64,000 nucleotides of DNA from Acanthosepion esculentum (GCA_964036315.1 OZ038492.1:36108618-36172617), one strand, 5' to 3'. Counted from the first letter of the stretch, positions 21,990 through 34,898 are shown. Made by a program: numbers and translations. The notes: generated from the letters alone by a model not told the origin.

Positions 21990-22165
21990 TCGAATTCCTG
22001 TCGAATCCATTACATTCACTTACGTGCTAATACCGTTGGGAAAGGTGTAAATCCTCTTCTTCTCCCTCCATCTACGGGAAAATAGAAAGATAGACTGGGT
22101 TCTATAGCCTTAGATGGCAACAAGTCTAGGAAAAGGACAACTCAGAATTCAAAACTTGTGGAGGG
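21990..22165 (+). mobile_element. SINE S3 copy
   Basis: B-box-like GAGTTCGAATTCC, then CATTCACTTACGTGC, TAGATGGCAACAAGTCTAGG and AAAGGACAACTCAGAATTC, as in the other S3 copies. The A-box end is lost. Confidence 0.7.
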
Positions 22166-22343
22166 TCGTTTGGGGACCCTGTGGCACGTAGTGCGCCAAG
22201 TATTCGACCCTTCAAAAAGTGTGGATGGTTCTGCACAAAACCTTCACCACTATAATCAAATCTCATGTGCTGGTGTCGGAATGTCAGTTTCTTCGCAACT
22301 GATCTGCTTGACCTTCATACGTCAAATTCGACGGGAGAGCCGA

Positions 22344-22771
<428 letters not shown>

Positions 22772-22883
22772 ACGCACATATATAGTACTACATATGTAAC
22801 TTGCATTAAATGTAGCCGAGTTGGCAAAATATTTAAATCGATTGTTTTTTAATATAGAATATCATATGCCGCGGGTGCGCACA

Positions 22884-23750
22884 CACACACTCACACGCAC
22901 ACACACATACATATACATATATATATATATAGAGAGAGAACAGAAGAATATTCTCATATATATAGATATATCTACAGAACTTCCTTTGCTTGGACATGTA
23001 ATGCATAAAATGACATATTTACGACTACAATTATTTTTTCGTTCCAAGTGCATACATACTTACACATTTATGCATCGACACTTATATAGCAATGTACATT
23101 ATATAAGAATATATGTAAACAGATATAAATACATGACCTTGTATGCGAATCTCTGTTCGTATACGATTGTTTGTGTATTTGTATCTGTGTTTAGTAAAGC
23201 TCGTTTATTTTCTCTACGCTCCATTTGTTTCTCATTGCAAAGACAGTTACGATAAACCTATTGCGAATCTTCGTACCATGAAAATCTGTAGAAAAGCCAA
23301 TGGGAAAAAAAGGCTGAGAAGATATTTGTAAATGTGCACGATTAATGAAAGAAAGAAAACAAGAAGCACATTCATGTGCTACGATGCACAAAGCCCGAAA
23401 GAGAAGAATGCTAAGATATTTTTACAAAAGTAAAGAAAAGAAAGGGTAAATGGTGAAAATCGTTCGTCTCCAATGAAAGTATCGAAGAAATAAAAAAAAA
23501 TGTATTTAAAATATACTTTGAAGGTGGTTGAAAAAATATCCAAAAAACGTGAATAGCAATTTGGGACGCTAAAAGTGATGCTAGAAAAACTTTAAAAAGT
23601 AGAAGAAAAGAGAAATATTACATACACTACATTTCTTTCGGTGAGTCAGAGACACACGAAAAAAAAAAAAAAAAAAAAAAAGGAAAATTTTTTTTCGGTC
23701 TTCCAAGTTTCTGCTTGCCTAGAAAATCAAGATTTGTAATCCTAGTTTAC
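22884..23750. other. Short microsatellites, otherwise nothing recognised
   Basis: (CA)n-(TA)n-GA at 22884-22940 and poly-A at about 23659-23682. The rest is AT-rich unique sequence. The 144-residue frame at 22821-23255 is low in complexity and has no recognisable domain. Confidence 0.5.
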
Positions 23751-23759
23751 TCCCTGACT

Positions 23760-24220
23760 TGAACACAGACCACCAGGAAATATTCGGATCACCTGGAATC
23801 TCGACTCCAGTCCATTCCTCACAGAAATAATGTGGCTTTCCTCTGTCTTTTCTACACATATTTTCATAGCAACTGCTCTGATGAACTATTTTCATTGGGG
23901 CCCCAACTGCATGACTTTAAGCGTTCTACTATGTCGGCATCTCGGCATTCCACCCTTTCACTGTCGAAACAGTTACTCCAACAGCTTATTCTCTCGCACT
24001 TCCCGACAGTGGAATTACCTTCCTCTTACTTCTTACCTGATAACAATAAGCATCAAACATTCAAATGTAATATTCAATCGAGATCTTCTGATGACTTGAT
24101 CTTGACCCCTGTCCTCTTTATCCTTTCCTCAAACATCTCTCTTTATCTAACTTTCACTCTCAGTAATCCTTTTCGTGCTAGTGGCACCCCCGACTTGTTT
24201 GGGGTGATATGCTTAAAAAA
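23760..24220 (+). pseudogene. LINE 3' end (family of 750-2735)
   Basis: The plus strand reads VAFLCLFYTYFHSNCSDELF, SLGPQLHDFKRSTM, then in the next frame LFSRTSRQWNYLPL, then again FKCNIQSRSSDD, PFRASGTPDLFGVICLKK. Two compensating frame shifts show decay. Its terminus matches that of 17143-17760. Followed by A-rich sequence. Confidence 0.85.
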
Positions 24221-24279
24221 ATAAAAATACAAAAAATAAACGAAAAATATAGAAAGAATATACCCGTTCAAACAAAATG

Positions 24280-24905
24280 AGATATTTTCATAAACCTAGA
24301 TCGGTTTTTAGCCATTATCAAGAATGATTTTATTTTTGCTTTTTAATTGGGTGTATCGGTTACATCAGTTAGACTACTACATGCCTACCCAGACGCCTTA
24401 CGTTACACCTAAACGACTACAGTTCCATTAGAACACATTTAAAGACACGCACAAACTTACCAGATTTTCTTTGGAAACATCCTAGTAGAAAATACAAACA
24501 TAATAACCTCATGCACATGTAACAAATATTTAAAAAATAATGGAAGCCTTAATAATGAAAAAGAAAATGACAGCACTCAATAATATTAACTACGATCACG
24601 GCCACAATATGCTAACTGTGTTCGGAAAATAAAACATCCCTATAACTCTAGAAACATACATACAACCTATACATCCAGTTAAAAATTAAAAACAAAATAA
24701 TCCTTGATAATGGCTAAAAGTATAGCCGAAAGCGCTCGGAATTACAAAACATTTGGACAGTTTCTACACACTCTGTATCCAGAAAAGAAAACACTTGTTC
24801 AAACACAATAAAACAAAAATTAAATAAAACGCTTAATCGCAGTACCTTGTCTGTCGACTTTCATGAAACATTTATAAATGAAGGTGTGCTGTCTAAATTT
24901 TTTAA
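24280..24905 (+). pseudogene. Penelope-like element (PLE-A) C-terminus and 3' terminal region
   Basis: At 24540-24630 the plus strand reads KIMEALIMKKKMTALNNINY, DHGHNMLTVF. This is the terminal stretch of PLE endonucleases, and the same ending occurs on the minus strand at 62935-63080. Downstream lies a hammerhead-like motif (24700-24740), then at 24830-24900 a terminal repeat in reverse (TTTCATGAAACATTT), shared with 49115 and 63143. At 24285-24335 a minus-strand piece of the same hammerhead-like unit is present, so the fragment is flanked by inverted terminal units. Confidence 0.7.
24700..24740 (+). ncRNA. Hammerhead-like motif, degenerate core
   Basis: TCC | TTGATAA | TGGCTA-AAAG-TATAGCC | GAAA | GCGCTC | GGA. 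Stem II (GGCTA/TAGCC) and a stem I of at least 3 bp (TCC/GGA) pair. AGCGCT supplies a stem III with U16.1, followed by C17. The CUGAUGA box reads TTGATAA, two changes from functional, so cleavage is not expected. Confidence 0.5.
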
Positions 24906-25065
24906 CTATATCTAAAAAATTTAGTTAAAAATGTTTTTAAACAACATCTAAAATATTACTACAGTTAGATTTACGTTAGAAATATTCAAACACAGTTGCA
25001 TTCCATATCCCGTGACGCCCCCGTCTCGCAACGGACGCGAATAATGTAAACAAACTTCTGAAAAC

Positions 25066-25104
25066 AGTCATTTCTGATGAAAGACCGGGGCCGATCTGAA
25101 ATAT

Positions 25105-25110
<6 letters not shown>
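25066..25110 (+). ncRNA. Minimal hammerhead motif next to (TA)n
   Basis: ATTT (25070-25073), CTGATGA (25074-25080), a hairpin AGACCGG...CCGATCT with one mismatch (25082-25097), GAAA (25098-25101), TATC, then AAAT (25106-25109), which pairs with ATTT as stem I. The core boxes are intact. One extra A sits before stem II, and stem III (AUAU) can only form between two RNA copies. It adjoins a (TA)n tract, as PLE ends in this window do. Confidence 0.55.
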
Positions 25111-25437
<327 letters not shown>

Positions 25438-25439
25438 CA

Positions 25440-25860
25440 CATTAAGTGATGTATTGGTTAGCAAGCTTGTTTCGCTTGATCAGTTACGACTGAATAACGA
25501 GTTCGATCCTCACTGGGCGGCCCATACTTTCGGCATTTTGTCACATCTAAACTACGATTAAAAAATCATCACATATAAGCCACGTTTACAAAGCCGAATC
25601 ATCCTCATTCCCTCCTATTACATCAATAAGAAGGCTGTTCTATTCAGACAGCTTATTCCGAAAACCGCCACTTTGTAGATTGGACACCCGAGAGGGTGTT
25701 TCCTCGTTCACCTCACTGTTAACCTCTTCAAACCTAGGGTCAATCTCATAATCTGTACTTAGTTCTTCCTCTCACATCTATACGATAACATTATTCGTTT
25801 ACGCTCTAACTTGAAGGGCTCTTGGTCTCTGTATTGGGTGAACATTCATAGAGACCAGAA
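25440..25860 (+). mobile_element. SINE S2 head followed by LINE 3' tail
   Basis: Positions 25445-25560 are S2 with A box GTATTGGTTAGC and B box GAGTTCGATCC. Positions 25585-25860 encode remnants of the CR1-like LINE C-terminus (RQLIPKTATL, then LTVNLFKPRVN) and end with CTGTATTGGGTGAACATTCA, also present at 43105 in a LINE fragment. Either a SINE beside a LINE fragment, or a SINE whose tail derives from the partner LINE. Confidence 0.65.
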
Positions 25861-26294
25861 ATAAAACAGACGGCACTTATTCTGGAGAAGTGATTAGGTT
25901 TGGTTGGATCTGCAGCTGGACCCACGAAATAAGATTGTTGTTGTATCTCAGCTTATAAATAATAATATTTAAATATAACAAACAGGTCCAAGGAGAATAT
26001 AAAACCTCTCACGACAATCTACGGCCAGCCATAAACCGGAAATTGTAAAGAAACAAAATCAGTAAAAAATAAATAAAAATCAGTGGCTTTTCTACCACCC
26101 ACCTAAAAAAATAATTGCTTTGGGATTTTGAGATTCAGACAGACAGATTATTCTTTTCGAGGCAAGAAGAATCGATTCGTCGTTTTGCATTTTTTTGCGT
26201 TGAAAAAAAAAAGAAAACGTCACAGATCTGAGAATATATAACCGTAAATAGAAAGAAAGAAAAAAGAAAACAACATAATCGCTCCTCTCCCAGT

Positions 26295-26545
26295 ATGGAT
26301 GTGCGGGTGATGTAAGGGATAGTGTTTCGGAATGAGAAAATCAGGAAGCCGAGTTCGAATTCTTGTCTTTTTCATGATATTCACTTACACGCAAATCGCC
26401 TTACGAAAGATACGAATCCATAGCTTTTCCCTCAGCTATGTGGGTTAAATAACATTGCACAGTGAGCTTTCTGGCCGTGGTTGACACTCAGTCTAGGAGA
26501 AGGATCACTGTGAATTCCAAATCGATAGCGACATCTTAAGCAAGA
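26295..26545 (+). mobile_element. SINE S3 copy
   Basis: Starts GATGTGCGGGTGATGTAAGG; B box GAGTTCGAATTC at about 26350; body ACTTACACGCAAATCGCC, TTTCTGGCCGTGGTTGACAC, TAGGAGAAGGATCAC. 25860-26290 shows nothing recognisable. Confidence 0.72.
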
Positions 26546-26814
26546 TATCTGTTATGTTTCGACCAAACTGCTCAACCGAAAAAAACTCACTGCGAACGAC
26601 AAAATTGTGTAAGGATCCAGGTAATGGATTATGCAACAAACGAAGGATTAATTATCAGGAAATAGGAACGTTTTGATTTGGCGTGGTGCAAATAAATAAA
26701 GATCAAATCCGGCAGTGGGAAATTGGAAATTCCAGCAATTGCTGGTGCCTCATTCGTCAGTGATAACCACCTGACTTTTGATATGAACATGCAAGTGGAA
26801 AAACAAAAGCAGCA

Positions 26815-27010
26815 GCAATAATAATAATAATAATAATAATGATAACAATGATAATATTAATAATATTGATTATAATAATAATGAAAATAATAATAATAAT
26901 AATAATGATAATATTAATAATAATGATGATAATAATAATAATAATAATGATAATAATAATAATGATAATAATAATAATAATGATGATCATAATAATAATA
27001 ATAATAATAA
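26815..27010. repeat. (TAA)n/(TAATGA) microsatellite
   Basis: Triplet array abutting the 3' side of the RTE fragment that follows on the minus strand. It may have expanded from the element's 3' simple repeat. Confidence 0.93.
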
Positions 27011-27014
27011 ATCT

Positions 27015-27440
27015 CATCAAGTAGGTTACGCGCTGCATTCCGCTGACCCTCTTGCCCTCAATCTATCCAGTGAGTAGAAGGTTTTCTCAGCCCTCCATCC
27101 TTATTAGAAATTGCAGCTGCCTTTTCTGATGTTAATTATAAGTTTCCTTTTTCTTTGCAATTTATCGTCGTCCATGATATCCTCAAAATCTTTCTGTAGA
27201 ACCACATTTCTATTGCTTCAAGTCTCTTCTCGATCTTGAGGGTGTTTTCCAGCATTCAGGGGTGGGGGAGTAGATATCTCGTAACAGTTCAGTAGTCTTT
27301 TCTTCGTTTTTAACGAAATGTTCCTGTCTCTTAATACACTGCTTAGCTTTTAGAATGCAACTTTCACCATCTCAATACGTCTTTGGAATCTTTTGCATTG
27401 TTTCCAACGTTTCCGCCAGCTATCCTATTTCGTATTCTAA
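27015..27440 (-). pseudogene. RTE-like LINE fragment
   Basis: The minus strand, over several frames, reads FQRRIEMVKVAF, SSVLRDRNISLKTKKRLLNC, NRNVVLQKDFEDI and KRKLIINIRKGSCNF. This corresponds to the RTE pattern RNISLKTKKRILDCYV...WFYRRMLKI...TIRKRQL. Stops and shifts throughout. Confidence 0.72.
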
Positions 27441-27464
27441 CCATTGGTTCAACGTGTGTATATA

Positions 27465-28966
27465 TACAGTAGAGGGGGGGAACAAATATTCGTACACATA
27501 CAAATCTTTAATTTATTGTATTTCCAACTAATGAATGAATATATTTTTCATATAATTAAATGTACTAAGTATGCAGAGAAAACAAAAAAAATTGATTTAA
27601 TAGATTTATCCATTGTAATGGGTGAAAAAGTATTCGTACAATACAAAAAAGAATACATAATCTTCATAATCTTAATACCTTATAGAATAGCCACTTCTAG
27701 AGCAATAACCCTTTTCTTGAAGTTGTCAATTAATGATTTGCAAATTTTACTTGTTATTTTGTCCCATTCTTCTTCACATATGGTCTTCAGATCTGAGATG
27801 TTTGTTGGAGCTCTCGGTTGGATTTTAATTTTAAAATAACCCCACAGATTCTCGATTGGCTTTAAATCTGGGGACTGACTTGGCCATTTAAGGATATTTA
27901 CATTATTTGCAGCAAGCCATTTCCGCGTAGATTTTAAGGTATGTTTAGAATCATTATCTTGCTGGAAGATCCAATCAATATTTCCAACCAAAATCATTAA
28001 ATTTGTTTCCAAAATATTTTAATATGATGCGGAATTCATTCTTCAATTTTTTAGCAGAAATAAAACTTCTCCAAACTTCCCCAAACCAGAATTCTGCCAC
28101 CCCCAAACTTCACTGTTGGAACTACGTTCGTTTGTTTAAACATATCGCGATCTTTCCTGCATATATGATTTATAAAATTACGTTCAAACAACAAAATTTT
28201 GATTTAACCTGTCCATAATACTCTTTCCCAATACGACTTTTCCATATCCTTTTGTTCACGAACGAATTTCAACCTAGTATCGCTGGGTCTTTTCAATAGT
28301 AGTGGAGTTTTCCAAGAGGAGCGTGACTTTGGATTGTTCCTATGACTTTCATTGATTATTGTCCGTTTAGTTACCCAGATTCATGATGAAAGCAAATCAT
28401 CCTCTTGACTAGTAACTATTGGATTTTCTTTAATTTGACGCATTAATTTCCTCAAAGATATTGAAGAAATCCTCCATGGTGCACCTGTTGTTCTTTGGTT
28501 TTCAACTGTTTTGCGTTTTTGATACATTGCAGTGAATGAACTAAATGGAATATTCAGGTTGTCTGAGGTTTTCCTTTAAATTTTACCTTCTTTCAGAGCT
28601 TAACAATTAGTTATTCAATACCTCTTGCGTTGATGATAAACTTCTTGCACAAATATCTATTACAGAATGTTCTGTTTGCATTTTTAGGCTAAAAATAACT
28701 ACTGATAATATTATCGCTGCTTTCTAGAATATTCCACATGAATAATTTAGGATAAAGCAATTTAAAAGTTTTAAAATCTGAAATTTGCATTGTACGAATA
28801 CTTTCTTACGCATTAAAATGTATAAATGGGATTTATTTCCATTAAATCAAATTTTTTCTTCATATTTATTTATTATGCGTCTCTCTACAGTTCATAATAT
28901 CAAAAGTATGTTTATTCCTTACCTGGAAATACAATAAATTAAACACTTGTATGTTTACCTCCTCAA

Positions 28967-28970
<4 letters not shown>
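27465..28970 (-). mobile_element. Tc1-like transposon, decayed, with long TIRs
   Basis: The left end is TACAGT, the usual TA plus CAGT start. The ~165-bp ends 27467-27630 and 28805-28965 are inverted repeats (TTTAATTTATTGTATTTCCA shared). The minus-strand block 27680-28012 encodes the transposase C-terminus: WIFQQDNDSKHT (a catalytic Asp), NILKWPSQSPDLKPIENLWG with the terminal Glu of the DDE triad, and a KRVIALEVAIL end. The N-terminal half (28013-28800) carries stops and frame changes. A truncated sister is at 36287-37663. Confidence 0.85.
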
Positions 28971-29050
<80 letters not shown>

Positions 29051-29586
29051 GACATTTCTATGGTTATACATTATTTATATAGATACAAACATTTAAGTGA
29101 ACGCTCTATTTTATAATAAACAGTATTAATAAAATTTACCGGCCTAAATGTCCGAGAAATTTTCATAGAAAATATTCGTCCACCGACAGGAATCAAACCT
29201 GTATCCTATGCGGAACCGTTCGAGCCACGGAGGGTCGTTCGATTAGAAAGGTCGATTTTACTGCTTTTAAAATTCAATCTTCCATGAATCTCTCACATAG
29301 ATTCATATCTGCTCAAAGCGTATCCAAATGTAAACAACTGATGTCACACATTATGAAATGGACAAAGTCCGACAATTATTTTAAGACTTTTGTATGTTTA
29401 TACATTCTTTTTACAGATACAAATATTTAAGTAAATGCTCTATGAAAATTTCTCGGACATTCAGGCCGGTAAATGTTGTTTAATATTGTTTATTATAAAA
29501 CAGAGCATTTACTTAAATATGTGTATCTATAAAAAATGTATAAACATAAATATATCTTAAAATAATTGTCGGACTTTGTTCATTTC

Positions 29587-29681
<95 letters not shown>
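28971..29681. repeat. (TA)n tracts with S5 copies in inverted arrangement
   Basis: (TA)n at 28971-29048 and 29591-29681. S5 copy 29110-29240 is a minus-strand tRNA-like unit: A box TGGCTCGAACGG, B box AGGTTTGATTCC. At 29394-29441 and 29497-29545 the S5 tail (GTTTATACATT...TTTAAGTAAATGCTCT) is present as an inverted pair. GAAATGGACAAAGTCCGACA at 29354 recurs inverted at 29565-29585. Confidence 0.75.
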
Positions 29682-29684
<3 letters not shown>

Positions 29685-29689
29685 CACTG

Positions 29690-30229
29690 ATTATATTTAA
29701 CCAAGTAAATGCTTAAAACTCAATACTAATGATAACACAAGTCATGGCTCTCATGGATTCTGGTCTAAATTATTTGGATATGGTAGCATGTATATTCTGT
29801 GTTTTTGCAAATACCCTGCTCGACAAGACAGATTTTCCTGTTTCACTTTTTAAACCTTAACGAGCAGTGTTTAGAATAAAAGAAAACTTGAAATAAATAT
29901 AATCTTCGCTTCTAATCTTTTTTTTACAAGCGAGCATAAATATTTAAAAATATATCGAAGTTTTTAAAATTCTAAATTTTAAACCCGGCAACATTAGTTA
30001 CAGTCTTATTTCCTTAACGTTCGTAATAACCTCTGTTGTCGTCTGACATTTCACATGGCAATAAATTAGCCATTGGGTGATGAAAACGTTTATGGAGTTT
30101 TGAGACATCAAGATTCTTTCTGGAAATATAGAATAAACAAAAGATAGGAAAAACACAGGAGAAAAGAAAACTTGCTATCGTGGATCTTGTTGTGGAGAAC
30201 ATGGTTGAGTTGGTATAAGCACGACAAAT
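29690..30229. other. Intergenic, nothing recognised
   Basis: Unique AT-rich sequence, no coding pattern. Confidence 0.4.
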
Positions 30230-30750
30230 CTAAGGACAGTTTCCCCTACCGAAGAGGACGCAGATGCGAATAATGCGGGAAAGTGACTTTTTTTTTCTTT
30301 AATAAGATTTCTCAAACGTTCAGGACGGTGGGCAAAAATAAATAAACACACTTCTAATAAATAAACAGTAGGTCTACTCCAATATAACGTCTTCTTAATA
30401 AAACATAGGGGATTAATACGTAAAGAAAAATAACTTCTTTGGAAATTGCTTTCTTTATGTTAGGATACGAAACGGAGCAGATGTAAAAGTTTCGAGAGTC
30501 GGAGAAAGATTTGCGCTTATAAAGCAGTATTGAATTTTGATTGACCAGCGAGGCACTCCGAGGCTGAGTCAGTATAAATACGTCGGATTTAACGATATTT
30601 TCTCCTGCCAAGGCGGATGCAGCTTCGAACCCTGCCAGAGATATAATTTCTCGAATATTCATGACGGTAGACGAAAATAAATATGCTGTTTAATAAATAA
30701 ACAGGGAGTTTACTCTAAATATGGGTATCCACTATGTTTAAGTAATAATA
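30230..30750 (-). repeat. Pair of related SINE-like repeats
   Basis: Segments 30235-30400 and 30590-30750 align: the tRNA-like region, TTTCTC..A.TTCA.GACGGT, GGCAAAAATAAATA-type, AATAAATAAACAG, GTTTACTC-type. On the minus strand of the second copy a B-box-like GGTTCGAAGC lies at about 30615. Confidence 0.55.
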
Positions 30751-31470
30751 TCTAAAACAAAAATGCCAGACGAGCTTCAGAGAATAGAATGGATAAGGAA
30801 GTAAATATGGAGACGCAGGAAAATTACAAGTTTTAAGAGAGGAACTGTTTTTACGAGATAATTTATAATCTTGATCAACCAACCTTTGTAATTTGAAGCC
30901 AATTTCATAATTAATTTTCATTGCTTTCTATTTTGATGATATATTTTTTTTTATTATAAAATCTATTTTTTTAAAAATCTACAATCGTTAATTTGCGCTC
31001 ATGGATCGATTAAAAAAGAAAAAGAATAAAAGTTCGTTTAACGGATGTAAAATAATAAAAGAAAAAAATTGGAACCTTGCGATAAAGACGAAAAAAAAAA
31101 TCATCAAAATGAACCAGAAAAACTAGTCAAAATGAATAATTAAAATCTTCCATCTCAGAAATATGAACAACTTCAGCCTATGGTAGGGTTATCGTGACTG
31201 TTGACGATATTAATGTATTAATTGGTTGTCTTGTTTGATAAATGGTTACGATATTGTACTGCTTCCGCTTTCATTATTGAAGAGGTCTTGGTATTCTCGA
31301 CTGATCTAGTTACAGACTGTTGCTGGAAAGAATGCAGATACAGAAAGAACAAACTAAGATTCTTGCACACAGATGACATACAGGTGGTTTTAAGCGCCTA
31401 CGCCTGTGTGGAAAATACGAGAATAAAGAAAACGAATATTTATTAAGGTAAAAGTCAATAGGTAAACTGT
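30751..31470. other. Intergenic, nothing recognised
   Basis: AT-rich unique sequence with only short random frames. Confidence 0.4.
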
Positions 31471-31472
31471 AT

Positions 31473-31519
31473 TTTTAGCCGACGCGTTTCGTCCAATGTG
31501 AACTTTTTCAAGGCAAAAA
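31473..31519 (-). ncRNA. Hammerhead-like motif, degenerate core
   Basis: Minus strand: TTTTTGCC | TTGAAAA | AGTTC-ACATT-GGAC | GAAA | CGCGTC | GGCTAAAAA. Stem I pairs GCC with GGC and the T run with the A run. Stem II pairs GTTC with GGAC. ACGCGT can form a short stem III ending in UC. The CUGAUGA box has become TTGAAAA, so this is a fossil or a derived structure. Confidence 0.5.
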
Positions 31520-31964
31520 CGAAATGAATTTATTAAAGACGAAATAACTATTAACAACAAAAGAAAATGTACTTAGCAACTAGAAGAATTTAGAAAAATG
31601 CTATTCTATTCATATTGTCAACTGAAAATTACGTCAAGTACTATCACGTGTGGAAATATCGTTTTTATTGTTGTGTTGACGGATTCAACCATTTTCTTGG
31701 ATCTCTTAATGCAGTAGAGTACGTTTGCTTGGAAAAGTATTAATTCTGTGAGGAAAGGTGAAATTGGGAAAAAGCCTGTTCCAAAATGGTGGCTGCTCGT
31801 TGAGTGTTTAGTATGAATGAGAATTTATAAAACTTCAATAGTCCTAGGAATAATTTCTCCTTCGACTGCCCCTGGGAACTATTTATTCGAGCGTGCGCAG
31901 CTGCACACGCCGTACAAAAAGAGACGAGGCAGTTTTAAATATTGCTAGTTATCTCTTGGGTACT

Positions 31965-32090
31965 TAGTCGTTGTCTTATGGTTAGCGAGGTAGTGAACAT
32001 TTTTAAATGAGTTCAATTCTCACTACGTATTTTCTCTCGCCTGCTCCTGGCCTTATGCCTAATCTATGCTATTCTTAGTCAAAACCTAAT
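31965..32090 (+). mobile_element. Diverged SINE S2 copy
   Basis: A-box-like TTATGGTTAGCGAGG and B-box-like GAGTTCAATTCTCACTA, then CCTTATGCCTAATCTA, corresponding to the S2 tail. Confidence 0.55.
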
Positions 32091-32139
32091 CGATTATCAA
32101 TTCATACAATGGCTGAACACATCGACAAATTTCTTTTTG

Positions 32140-32400
32140 TAACAATCAGTAGTTGTGTATCGCTCTTGCTATCTCCTTGCTTCTGATTTTGCTATGTGCT
32201 GTGTCACTCGAAAACGTTGTCGATCATGGCTTTCGACGACTTCCTCTCTTTTAAAGATCTTAGCAATGCACCTCCTTTCATATCCCCGGTCTATCACTAG
32301 GTCAGTTCAACATTTTTTCATTCTGTCCCTATTGCAATCAATATATTAAATTTTCAAGACCTTCTTTCCTCGCTATATAGAGACAGAAATGTATGGTTTA
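32140..32400 (-). pseudogene. RTE-like LINE C-terminal fragment
   Basis: The minus strand reads IARKEGLENL, then GYERRCIAKIF, VVESHDRQRFRVTQHI. IARKEGLENL is the same landmark as IMRKEGLENL in the 13130 fragment. Confidence 0.6.
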
Positions 32401-33220
32401 CGGCCACATAACGATGAAAAACAAATCCATCGTACACCCCCCGCACATTCAAACTTACAGCACCTGGTATTCTGAAGTGGTCACCCATCTAACCAGGATC
32501 GACGTTTCTTAACTTCATTGATCGTACTTGTGTTAAATAATAGTTTATCAGACTATTACTTTTAGAGGGAAGTGTATCGCTGCTCTGACTTCCTGAGGTT
32601 AATCTTTGAGGTCAGATACAAGACAAAGTAATGGAAGTCCATTTCGATTGGCCGAATTAACGTGAGAACGATAGATAGAGAAAGGGATTTGAAGTAGTCG
32701 AGGCTAAACCGTCAATGTAGACGTGTTACTTTCATGTCTGGAAACGTCTTCCCAGTGGAAAGGGTACAAATCTACTGGATAGTTAAAAATGTAAACGTCG
32801 ACGTTAATAAAATAGTTAAGTAAATATTCCCTGTGTTGAAGTATCTGTACTTAAAACGATTAGCGATGACAGTCCGGGAGAAGACGAGAGAGGGAGAGAG
32901 AGAGATAAGATACAACATATGAGTGAATCAACGCCGCCACTCAAGACCACCCCCATCAGGGATCTATACAACATTGTGTTAATTAGCGCAGTAACCAAGA
33001 CCTCCCAAAATGAGGGGGCAATGCAACATTAGAAACGATCCGCAGACGAAACATCGCAAGTCTGGCACTACTCTCTCGCTAATTCAGTAGCAAAGGATTC
33101 GAGATTAGCTTGTTATTTGAGTTAATGAACATTACAAACAAGTTTTTATCATAGATTATTACACTAGATACAAAACGAGTTTCATTTATTATCCCCACCA
33201 GTTCAGACCTTTACAGCTGA
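32401..33220. other. Intergenic, nothing recognised
   Basis: Unique sequence with a short GA repeat near 32890. No coding pattern. Confidence 0.4.
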
Positions 33221-33224
33221 GACC

Positions 33225-33430
33225 AAAAGTGCCGCGCACACAGGATAGAATCATCCTCAAACCGCTTGTATTCCATTTGTAGTAAGAAAGTTCCATCCAG
33301 CTTATTCCCGAGAACCGTAACTTTGTACAACAAGCACCAGAGTTTATACTTCAGCAAATCAATACGACCATTAGCTCTTCAAGTCTAGGGTCAGCCTTAA
33401 TATATCCTACGTATCCTTACAATGTGCACT
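33225..33430 (+). pseudogene. LINE 3' tail fragment (CR1-like, second subfamily)
   Basis: The plus strand reads SSLFPRTVTLYNKHQSLYFS then PLALQV. The RTVTLYNK block is the RTATLWN landmark. DNA similarity to 25585-25760 continues to the AAGTCTAGGGTCAGC block. Confidence 0.6.
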
Positions 33431-34349
33431 TACATACTCCAAATAATTCAGGTCAACCACCGCATTCAGTTACCCTTTATTTTGTTTTGCTCTTGTGTCT
33501 TTCATTGGCTGTCTGTCTGTCGGTTTGTTTGCTATGTTATAACCCTGCCCAAAGTCCTGTCTAAAAACATTTCTGGGATGATCTATGTTCTCCACCGGGA
33601 TATATTTATTGCATATCAGTAGTTTTGTTTTGAATACAGAAAAAAAAATATTTCAAATTCGTTTCTGCGTTGTTCGATTTGAAAGACAACATCAACAACG
33701 AACACGGTCATATTTTACTGGTCGCATCTGGATATTAAATGTTTCACAACCAAAACAACTGGAAATGTCTGATAGATTAGAAGAAAGCTTCAGAACGAAC
33801 AAAGAAAGTAAATCTATTCGTACACAAGAAAAAGACAAAACACATCTGTTTTGTTACTTTTAATATAACACCTATTTGATAGGGTTCGGTAGTCAATTAT
33901 ACAACCGTTTGAAATGTAAGTACAATGCTAAACAATTCACTTATTTAGTGACTATAAGGTTCCTTGACCCGTAGGTTTTGTTTGTTTGTTAATCCTTAGA
34001 GACTAGATATTGATTTGAATATTTCCTAGCTAGGATCAAAATTATTAATATTTCAATGACGTTTAGTATTGACGTTTTCATGTTGCCAAAATAAGTAAGA
34101 CTTTTAAGTATGATGTTTTCTTTACGCTTGTAGTACAAGCAAATGCCACCAGGGGGAGGATTAATATTAACGTCTTAACAATATTAATTAAAGTCGTCAT
34201 ATCTGTATTTTGTTTGATTAAAATGCTGTGCTAAAATCTAGTGTAAAATCTAGATTTTCAAACAAAGTAATTATAAGCCTGGGGTAAAAGTTTCATAGGT
34301 TGAGTAATTATGACAGAGATGTAAAATCTTATAAGCATCAAATTAAAAA

Positions 34350-34350
<1 letters not shown>
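33431..34350. other. Intergenic, nothing recognised
   Basis: Two weak open frames (33422-33622, 33585-33863) show no recognised domain and have AT-rich codon use like their surroundings. Confidence 0.4.
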
Positions 34351-34418
<68 letters not shown>

Positions 34419-34449
34419 CATTTAATGTCGTTATCAATCTACTTCTGTT

Positions 34450-34512
<63 letters not shown>

Positions 34513-34543
34513 CATTTAATGTCGTTATCCATCTACTTCTGTT

Positions 34544-34598
<55 letters not shown>

Positions 34599-34629
34599 CA
34601 TTTAATGTCGTTATCAATCTACTTCTGTT

Positions 34630-34680
<51 letters not shown>

Positions 34681-34761
34681 CATTTAATGTCGTTATTCAT
34701 CTACTTCTGTTTCTATCTATCTATCTATCTCATTTAATGTCGTTATCCATCTACTTCTGTT

Positions 34762-34796
<35 letters not shown>

Positions 34797-34827
34797 CATT
34801 TAATGTCGTTATCCATCTACTTCTGTT

Positions 34828-34898
<71 letters not shown>

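Noticed and set aside
22821..23255. 144-residue plus-strand frame
   Set aside because: Contains a microsatellite-derived Tyr-Ile run, no conserved domain, AT-driven codons.
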